From Phoronis ovalis (taxonomy: Eukaryota > Phoronida > Phoronidae): a stretch of DNA of 10,064 bases. The stretch's first letter is position 1; every line of letters starts with the position of its first letter. The notes under the pieces were generated by a model, which saw only the letters and a program-made list of their open reading frames with translations, did not search any database and had not been told where the DNA came from. The translations under genes and the position numbers were made by a program. The stretch lies in the NCBI GenBank assembly GCA_028565635.1, contig JAOXYB010068445.1, positions 1 to 10,064 on the forward strand. Reading direction: 5' to 3'. This document shows, one piece after another, positions 1 to 9,400 of the stretch.

Positions 1-261
1 AGACATAATTTTGACCCCAATTACTTCCAACATGGCCGACTAGTGGCCATGTTTGTTCCCGAGAGTGCACGTTATGATGTGCCAATTTTGGGACATACTA
101 AGTGATGACTGGATTCACGAATTTAAGGCAACTAGGTTGGTAGGTATTAGGCAGGTGGCATAGATGGCTTTACAACTAAAGAATCTACATCATATGATGG
201 GCATCTGTCTGCACCAGCAGACCTCTTGTTCAAGTAGCATTAGTCTGTTTATACTTTTCAG
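1..261 (+). other. Intron upstream of the first visible exon
   Basis: No exon can be supported here. The first visible exon needs a predecessor ending with two leftover bases, and no good GTRAGT donor with an open frame is found. The left edge (about 1-120) is less AT-rich than the introns and contains a 9-bp inverted repeat, so it may be an interspersed repeat. The last 30 bases form the branch-point and pyrimidine region for the acceptor at 260-261. Confidence 0.6.
29..53. repeat. Inverted repeat, 9-bp arms
   Basis: AACATGGCC at 29-37 and GGCCATGTT at 45-53 are exact reverse complements around the 7-bp spacer GACTAGT. The GC-rich arms stand out in AT-rich intron sequence and are probably part of a dispersed repeat that extends left of the window. 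Confidence 0.6.
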
Positions 262-415
262 GCTTGTACAGTATATTGATCGCTTTGCTGCTGATGTGGA
301 ATTTTCTGGCTTAGAATTACGCATACAACTCGGCAATTTTGCCTTGGACATACAAAAGACTTCTGCTCAGAATTTTACAGGAGCAAAAAAAATCTTCAGT
401 GGCAAAAGCAATGCA
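262..415 (+). CDS. Exon 1 in window: GAIN domain, beta-strand core start
   Basis: The acceptor is a pyrimidine-rich tract ending in TTTTCAG and the donor is GCA|GTGAGT. The exon enters with one base of a split codon and leaves in phase 0. It encodes residues 1-51, starting [14 protein letters not shown]. The part reading [15 protein letters not shown] matches the strand pattern of aGPCR GAIN domains, which follows a helical region ending in a run like [11 protein letters not shown] at residues 37-39 is an N-glycosylation sequon, fitting an extracellular location. The reading frame is open back to a TAG at 161-163, so the exon cannot start before 164 in this frame; the acceptor at 260-261 is much the best. 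The preceding exon must end with two leftover bases, and none with a good donor is visible upstream. Confidence 0.8.
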
Positions 416-3400
416 GTGAGTCAGCTGTACAACAAACAAGTCATCTAACATCACATCTTCTTTCAGCATTCTTTGCTATGTTCAGTAAATAGTATAGCAG
501 ATTAGCTTTAGATTTTATGTTTAACTTTGTTGTTTTACCATTTTACCAACTTATATGTATAAGTCAATAGCCTGCCTGTGACTGATCATGATTAGAAAGC
601 TTTCTAGAATTAGAAGGCCAACATGTTTCAAGTAAATGTGTCAAGTAATTCAATGCCTAGACAGTCAAGTAGTAATGAGTAACATGTTTTTTGATAATAA
701 CTGCTTTCTCAAAAAAAAATGTGACAAACTTGAATGGAAATTGGAAATGTCTTTCTCTTTCAGTCTATTCGCCTGCCAAAAACATTATTTAGTAAACTTG
801 ACTCTACAACAAGAGAGCAAGTCAGCAGGATGCAGTTTGTGTACTACCAAACAGACAGGTTTTTCAAGGTGTGCATAAGCAAGCAATCCAAATAATATAA
901 TATAATTTATAGTATAATTTCTGTGATAGACAGAGCAGAGTGGATTTCTGTTTTACGAAAATGACAGAAACTGACTTATTATAAACTTACCATAAAACTT
1001 GTATCATTTCTTTTGTATTAGATAAAGACACAAGGTTTTCTGTATGATATCAATAAGAAAAACCCCATCCAATTGAGTCTGAAAAAGAGAAAGAGCACAT
1101 AATTTGCTATCAATTATGATTTTTTTAATAAAAATATGGAATATATTTTGTTAATATGTATTATTTTTAACAGATTAGTTTTGGATACATGGTTTTCTTA
1201 TGTTTTATCATGTCTTCATAGGTGTTGGAGAAAGTTTCAAATAATACTTACATAGATGATGATGGTGATAATGACACAGTAGCTATCAACAGTCATGTGG
1301 TAGCAGCAAGCGTTGGCAGAATTAAGCTGCAGAATTTGCAGGAGGGTGTTGAAATAGAACTAGACTACATAAACGCAGTATGATATTTTATTTTATTACT
1401 AAAGGTCCATATCCATCAAAGGGCATTAAGATTGTAATTCATATAAGACGTTTTACCTAATACTCCATGTTGTGGGATCAATACTTAACTTTATTACTCC
1501 CATGTCATCCAGAAAATCTTATGTTATTTTTAACATATTAGTATTAGATACATGGCTTTCTTACTTATGGCTGATACCTGCTGATGTCAAATTTTGAGCT
1601 GCGGTCGTCTACAGGGAATTTGTGTATAAGGGAATTTTCCTAACTACAATGACTCACTCAAAAATTTGAAATACTGTTAGCTCACTCACACAGATAAAAT
1701 ATCAAAAAAATGTCCACAAAATTGTTAGAAATAGCATACATTTTCAGGGTGACATGAGAACGTGGGATTTACTTTAAAATATTTGTTTGTATGTTGCAGC
1801 TGTTTTCAAGGACTTTTGTTTGATTGCAGTACATTTAAACTTTATTTTCTACACAGCTAATGCACCTTTATTCATAAGGACTTTTGGACATTGTTGGATG
1901 ACATATGACATTATGAATTTGTTTGAACTAAATCTTAGTTGCCACATATATTATGTTATTGTTTGCTTTCGCTGCCAAACCATTACTGCAAAATTATGCT
2001 GTTCTGTATTATTATATCAATGGAGATAAATTAAAATTCATGCATTTTCTAGTCTTAAACAATTAAATACTGATTGTGTGCCATATATTTTTGTAGAGTG
2101 CTGGTAACCCAAAATGTGTATTCTGGGATACAAGAAAGCTAAAATGGTCTACTGCTGGATGCCATATTGTTAGGAATGATTCTTCAACAGCCGTGTGTCA
2201 GTGTAACCATTTGACAAACTTTGCACTTCTTATGGTAAGCTTTTACACCTGTCAAATTTGACAGGTAAGATGTTTGAAAAATTTGCGTTGATGAAATTAA
2301 TCAATGGTGGAATTTTTAAACCTCCTGAAAAGGAAATCTTTGGTCCTGACTTTACCCATCAAGTATATACATATAAATGTAACATATTCAAAAACTCAAA
2401 GTTTTTTGAAGAAATATTAGTTAAAGATTTAAAAAATGTAATTTGAGAAAAAAAAGTTTCTTAAGTTTTAGAATCATGTTCCGATTTCTTTACTGTAACA
2501 GTATAGTTTACATTTTCATTGCACAGGCTTCTGTTGTTAATAAACATATCAGCAGTCAAATCTTATTGGATACCATTGGGTTGCATATGTGTTTGCTATT
2601 ACAATGAGTATATTTATTTTTAGGATATTTATGATAGCGGTGATATGATAGATGAAGTAAATGCTAAGATTCTGTCCCTTGTTTCTTACATCGGTTGTGG
2701 TATCTCAGTCATTGGACTTATTCTTACCCTAATTACTTATCTCATGTTCAGGTATAAGTTTTAAAATCTTACATTCTAATTTGAATTTGTGGGATGGGAA
2801 TGACTTAATAATTGAACAGGATATTTACCATTAATTTGTGAATAATTAATTAAATGCTACAAAACAGAATGTGTAATTCAAGCATAATTATTTATTTTTG
2901 AAAAGCAGCTTCCAATAGTCGAATATCAAAATGAAGTCGGGGCTTTACTGCTTCAGTACAAATAAGATATTTTTTATTAATTACGCAACTAATACAAACT
3001 AAGTACAGTCGAGAATGGCTGCAACACACAGATAGCATTCAAATGTTTCCCGTTTTTTTCTTACTTTTAAAAATACTGTGACTATTACTTAATTATGGAA
3101 GTCAGATGTGTCTTTCCAGCTATTTCTACAAACGAAGATTAATTGTTAAATTTTTTTAATTCATGTTTTTAGGAAGCTAAGAAGAGATAACCCATCTAAA
3201 ATCTTGATCAACTTGAGTGCGGCTCTGTTAGGCGTTAATCTTGTGTTTATAGCCAACACTTTAGGCACGCAAAACGTTATAGGCTGCAAAGTAAGTTTTA
3301 TTTTTATAAATTTGGTGTGTATTACTTTTTTTTGATAATATCAGTGTTACAAATTGTAATTTTAATAAAGCTGTGCCTTATTTCTAGATAAATTTGGTAA

Positions 3401-6400
3401 ACATTCTTCTTGTAGTGGATTTTTACTAAATGCTGGTTTTGACAAAAATGCAATTGAACAAGAGAACTGAATATATGTATTCATAAAAATACAGATAATA
3501 CAGTTTAATTTCCTTTATAAGCCACTGTTTGACTAGAGAATAGTTGTAGCGTAGACCACTGGAAACTGAAAGTAGCTGATCTTTCATAGGTTTCCTGCTT
3601 GTGACAATAAGCTGTGTAACATACCACAGGAGAAATTTGTCATTAACTCCTGTCACATAATATATTTTTGATTGAATGATAAAGTACTTAAAAACCTAAG
3701 TCCTAAAACAAAATATTATCTAATTACCACTAAAATGCCAGTGTGGTTGACACTGATAGCTAGGTGGATTTGCTTTGTAGTTAAAGGAAAGGAATTATTT
3801 TCTAACTGTGCCAGTTCTGTACTCTTAAAGTGCAATAAACCTACACTGATTACAGTTGGTAATAGAGAATATACTTTCTTGTAAAATATGCTTGGTCCCA
3901 TTCATACTATGGAATTTTAACTAAAAATGTCAAATCAGATTTAATTTAAACTTGTATCTGGTAACTTTAGTCGGCTTTTTGTATATGAAATATTGACACT
4001 TGAACATTTCACCTGATTCCGATGAAAGTGCTTTGTGTAGGTATTTTGAAAAAATGTAGATTTCAATTTAATTTATAGGTTGCTAGTAGCGTGTTATTGC
4101 AAAAAAATGATGTATTATTGAAAGTAATGATGTCACAAATTAAAATTAATTGTAAAATAAAGTCTTCATGTTAATGAAATTCTTTCCTCATATTTTAAGA
4201 ATCATATATTAAGGAAATAGTTTTATTAATTTTGTATTCTGAGTACTAGCATTGCATGTGTCTGGGGGATGTCTGCACCTTTGCTCACTGTTGTCTCAAA
4301 TCTAGTTACTAACTCCTTAGAGATTTGTCTAGTTTACTGTGTAATATATATATATATATCAAAATATATAAATTATATATATATTTTTTTAGTTCCAGTT
4401 CTGTAGAGCTCTAAATGATTAAAAGTAGTTTCGATTGAAGTGGTCATTAGAAATGTGATGAATTAGTATTTTACATGATTTTGTACAAACCACCATGTCA
4501 CGAATTTTACTTTGTTTTACTTTTCATTATCTTGTAAAACTCAGGAAGCTGGAAAATCTCTGGTAACGCCAAATGTTACTTAATCGTAGCATGACAGTTT
4601 ACTAATTAACTTCTGTAATTGGACTTTTAAACAAAACACTTCAAGCAACAATTTAATTAACATAATCCTAGCAACCCAATGCAATTCAATTTTTATAAAA
4701 TATATTTTCCCTTTAGCTTGAAACTCACCCATGTGTGTTAATTAAATTCTTTTCTTATGTGTGTTAGTGTGCTGCGTGGGTATGCATATGCAAACACAAT
4801 ATATAAAATCATGAAATAAATAATAAAAACTTTGTGTAATACTTTGTGTAACACTTTGAGTATATTCTTTTGTGGTTATAAGCAGATGTGCTACACTTGT
4901 CATTTTTATATTGGTTTCTAAAACTGCAATAACAAATATTACCAACTTTTGTTGACACATTCTCTCAAAACTTGACAGTGCCATCCTAAAAAAACGTGAT
5001 ATTTAACGCAAAAGTTTATTTAATTTTCTTCTCACAATTTGAGTGTGCTAAGGTATCTACAACAATTTTAAAACGGACTTTCTCATCTCTAAATTTATGA
5101 ATCTTATAACACAAGAAATGAAATAAATTTGATCACCAATCTGGCAGTTTTGGGTTTTAATGTAATTTAAATTTATAATGTGCATAGGTTTAGTCTGAAA
5201 AGTACTTTCAATGGTAAACTATTTATTAACTATTGCATGTTTTTTTCCAGATCTCTGCTGTGTTGTTGCATTACTTTTTATTGGCAAGTTTTACCTGGAT
5301 GTCGATAGAAGCATTTTATATGTACCTAGCTTTGGTGCTAGTGTTTCAAACATATTACTCAAAACTAATACTTAAATGTTCACTTGTTGGATGGGGTAAG
5401 CAAACGTTACGTTTCATTTTTGAATTTTTGTTTTTAAAACGGTTTTAAATTATCATAGAATAACCATATTTTTATCCTTTGTAATGTTCTAAAAGACACA
5501 TATTATTGAATCCACTAAACATTTTATGGTTAAAAGTGAAATGAAATATTTTATCTAGTGATCCGTCGATGTGGATGTAATTTATCGCGAATTCATTCTG
5601 AAATTTTCCAGTGTTAGTCCAGTTCGCTAAAAACTAGTATGTATTAATTTGAGAAGACTATTATATACCTATTTACAGGTTTACCATTACTTGCTGTGGT
5701 TGTTACATTAGCAGTAAATGTGGATAATTATACTAGTAGATACCAGGAACAAGTGTAAGTTACTTATTACTGAAAAACCAGTAAAAGACTGCTTAATCGT
5801 ATTTATATGCATTGCTGTAATTTTTATTCCAAATTTTAGGCCCTTTGCTCATATTTAAATATAGTCAATTACCTAAATTGAGATATAGTGAATTTGTATA
5901 TATTATAAGAAGAGTTGCTCCCTTTCTCAGCATCTCGGTTTTATAGGTTAAAGAGCAAACAGCTCTTAAACTTTGACTGAAATTATAACACTATGACATT
6001 CTCATAACATTTTAATTGTAACATCAAATAATTGTTTTTCTTTCAGATGCTGGCTTACTCCTTGGCCATTCTATTTCGCTTTCCTAACACCTGTTGGTTT
6101 AATTCTCATTGTAAATTTTATTGCGTTTGGCCTAGTCATACATCAGTTGGTGAAACTGTCCTCTATGAAGATAGGCAAATCATCAGATGTGGTGTCCCGT
6201 CTTAGAGGCGCACTAAGTGTGATGGTCCTTTTAGGTAGGTTAAAGAGATAGAATTTTAAAGAGCTGTACTGGTAGCAGTTTTCACAACTGGCCACCAAGG
6301 AATGTAACAACCCAAGACTGCTTGTTCCACCTTTTTGTATTAATTAAGTGGAATTTTTTTATATTTCACATGTTACTTAATCGATTATGCAAGAAAATAT

Positions 6401-9400
6401 AGAAGCTTATAAAAAAGGTTTTCAACATTGTCACATAGTCTGATGGAGGCAGGAAAGAAACATCTTTCTGAATCACATAATTTTATGGACATCATTTTAT
6501 TTTGGGATAAAACCCAGTAAAGTAAGGAAATCAAAATATTTGGCTGCCTCTGTCATTTTATATGAAACAGTTATTTCAAAAACTCTTCAATTAGTCTAGT
6601 AGCTCTGCCTGTGTAGTGACTGAGTATCATGCGTACAGAAGCTCTACATGGAACTCCTTGAGCATCTGCGAAATATTTTTACACCTTATCACCTAGTTGT
6701 GCTTTTAATTTGATTTTAGGTCTGACATGGGTGTTTGCACTGTTTGCTGTGGATGAAGCCAGTCTTGTTTTCAACTACCTTTTTGCTATATGCAATTCGC
6801 TGCAAGGCTTGTTCATCTTCATATTTTACTGTGCCCTGAAAAAAGATGTACAATACGCGTGGCAGAGACGGTGCCCTTGCTGTCCTGATCCAGCAGACAG
6901 TAAAACATCAAGCAAAGGTAATTATCTAAATTACTACTGGTCACGTTTATGCAGATATGTTTAAAAATAATTAAAATGTATATTGACCAATACATTTACT
7001 GTTCATGGTAATTCTGACAGGGTCACAGAAAATACGTAAAACAATTCCAATATATAGGAATTTTTCAAAAATTGGAATTCATTATGCATGTTAAAAGTTT
7101 AGTATTTTCACGAGAATTATTGTTTTCTTCTCAACACACCATGCGAAGATTCGGCAATGTTTAAACAAGTGTATGCATGGGCTACTATGGACAGCTATTA
7201 CTGCTTGACGTGTTATAGTTATAGATTGTTACATGAGTTCATATAACTACTCATTCATTAAACAAGTATTTCTTAAATTCTTATGAAATTCTGAGATCAT
7301 TTAGCAAGATGTCCATTGGGTTGGGTGTAACAATGCAGGATTTGTTTAACAGTCAGTTGTATTTTCTTTGGGAAATATTTGACCTCCTAAAAATAAAAAG
7401 TGTATATATGTGCCGCCACATGTGCCCCCTTTTTTCAGCAAAATTGTTTACCATTGAATTTTTTTTTGTGTTTATTTGATAATTTTTATCATGGGAGTGG
7501 TTTTTTTGCAAATTTTTAAATATTAAAATATCATTTTTACCATGGGGTATAAACTTTCAATAAATATTTATTATCAATATTGTATTTCTTGAAATTTTTC
7601 CATTGACATCTATGGTCATAAACTACCCACACAAACATTTATACTTCCACATTGACTGTATTTTAGGAATGACCTCAGATAACAAAAAAAGTGTTGCCTT
7701 TTTCAATTAAGCTGTTTAAGATGTTTTCCAATTTACCAAATGGCAGAGATACTATGCAGCAGCTCATTTACTAATGACATGTAAAAAACTATGTTTACCA
7801 AAGGGAGTACATTTAAAGCCGGATATGAGGTGTACTTTTCAAGAATTTTTTTACACTGAGATGTGGTTTTCCCAAAAATTTTTACCATGGTTTAAACTTT
7901 TGTAAAGTAATTTTTACCATGGGTTATAGGTTTTTTACTTGGGGCCTTGCATTCCCACCAAGCTTTTTATCAAGTGCCCTCCCTGGGGCTAAACCCCGAC
8001 CGACTATAGTGAAATATTCTTTATCATTTCAAAATACTTTTAGCAAAACAAAATGGCAAAGGTACTTATTTGTGCATATATATCTGTGAATTTATTAGTT
8101 TTGTGATGCTTCCTTATTTTTTTATTACTTCTACAGAATTATACTGGATAACAATGTTTCAGGAGGGGTGGAATAGGTTCACAGTTCATAGGTTCAAACA
8201 CTGAATTTCACAACTCACAAGTACTAAATATCACCATTCGCACTTCCCTTACCAAAGAAGAAGTCTTCATTTAGTATTCGATATGTGGTATATTTTCGTA
8301 TTCGAATACTTAAATATTTCACACTTGATAACAAATTCCAATCCTAGTGCAAGAAAATATCCATTACCGTTCTCTTTTAGAATACCTGATGAAGGCTGAA
8401 TGGTCGAAACAATGTTAATTTATGTTATCCAATGTAATTCTTTTTCTTAAATGTTTCTGAATGTATGATATGCAATAACTATGGACTTCAATTAAGTAAC
8501 CTTAAAGATTGTACTTATAGTTAGTAGTAATCAACCATTTGTCTTGTGGCGGTAATGGCAATCAGTGCTAAATTAAATCATTTAACTCTTAATTTCTCTA
8601 TCAAATGTGGGGATTAGGTCTCACTTAACATGTTGATTTAGTACAATAACATAACTCAGAAATTTATGAAATGGTAAAATCTAATTTGAAGTGCATCCAG
8701 ATGTAATTATATTAATCTGCTTGTCATAAACTTCTCTGTTCATCTAAATTAATATTTTGATAAATATTTTTTTTTAAAAATATGCATTGAATGAAAGTTT
8801 ACTTCTTTAAGTCTACTGTATGCTTATTTAATGTATTTGCCTGCATTCAGCTGACGATGGTGAATATTATGGACACCCCACAGGTAATATAAGTGTAGTA
8901 CTTGCTGTACAGAATTGCTTAGCAAAAAAATGTATAAATATGTTTAGCCACAGTGGGATTGCAGGCTACAGCAGGAGTTAAGACTAATCGCTTCAAAAGG
9001 ATTTGCTATGGAAGCTACATCACATTTGAGGTGTAGCAATGAGGGATTTTTAGGAATACTAATATCTTTGGCTCACTTTTTCTAAAAGCATTTTACTCCA
9101 GCTAATAATTATGGTTCTGATCAGAAAAAAATGATAATAATCCTTTCATTAAAGCCCTTTCTTTTAGATATGTCATTTGCTACCTGCTAATAATTTAATT
9201 GTGTTCTTATTGCTCAACAGCAGATGTGATAGAATGTTGACAAATGGTCAGACAGTGCATCATGTTGCACATCATTTTTTGCCTAACAATTATAATCAAA
9301 AACATCATCAAACACGACAAGTGAAAAATTACATAAAAAGCATCATAACAATCTTTGTTTAAAAAAAATTTACTATACACTTACTGGGAATGCTTGTACT

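Larger units (their letters stand above)
3291..5250 (+). other. Intron 6 (1960 bp), longest in the window
   Basis: GTAAGT...TTTTCCAG intron between TM2 and TM3. It contains an AT microsatellite (4342-4387) and a short 12-bp tandem repeat (4830-4865). Open frames at 3426-3656 and 3716-3901 (minus), 3672-3884 (plus) and 4742-4984 (minus) are short, of ordinary AT-rich composition and without recognisable domains. No nested gene is supported. Confidence 0.72.
6918..8850 (+). other. Intron 10 (1933 bp) with transposon-like remnants
   Basis: GTAATT...GCATTCAG intron after the TM7 exon. It is the most repeat-rich part of the window: a hairpin at 7043-7079, a cluster of ACCATGG-type motifs (7481-7928) ending in a GC-rich patch near 7940-8003, and a roughly 307-bp element with inverted ends (8135-8441). 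No coding exon in phase 1 with good splice sites is seen inside it. Confidence 0.7.

Noticed and set aside
1-102. A 34-codon open frame at the left edge as an additional exon
   Set aside because: It has no usable GT donor, its phase cannot be matched to the exon at 262 and it shows no GAIN-like pattern. A palindromic repeat explains the sequence better.
164-261. Translation start at ATG 164 for the first exon
   Set aside because: The stretch before 262 is followed by a good polypyrimidine-AG acceptor and reads as intron. The GAIN-like sequence begins only after the acceptor, and an aGPCR needs upstream exons.
1021-1110. Extra exon between exons 2 and 3 (frame starting [11 protein letters not shown] after TATTAG)
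   Set aside because: There is no suitable donor before its stop, and exons 2 and 3 already join in phase 0 with a plausible GAIN sequence.
1564-1750. Decayed second copy of exon 3 after repeat copy B
   Set aside because: By eye, no stretch after 1563 resembles exon 3 beyond a few bases. A sensitive alignment would be needed to revive the idea.
2258-2446. 62-codon open frame in intron 4
   Set aside because: It starts within the palindrome, is out of frame with exon 4 and lacks any domain resemblance. The AT-rich, Lys/Phe-heavy composition fits chance.
3426-4984. Several 60-80-codon open frames on both strands of intron 6
   Set aside because: They are short, of biased AT-rich composition and without motifs or a promoter. 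The one at 4742-4984 on the minus strand includes the 12-bp tandem repeat, giving a false repetitive peptide.
8145-8199. tRNA-type A and B boxes (GGTTCAAAC at 8191-8199) suggesting a tRNA-derived SINE
   Set aside because: The B-box match is partial, the A-box is poor, and no tRNA fold or poly-A/simple-repeat tail is visible. The inverted-end element explains the region better.
9177-9362. 61-codon open frame in intron 11 as a tail exon
   Set aside because: After the nearest AG, the phase needed to follow exon 11 runs into a stop within a few codons, and there is no good donor.
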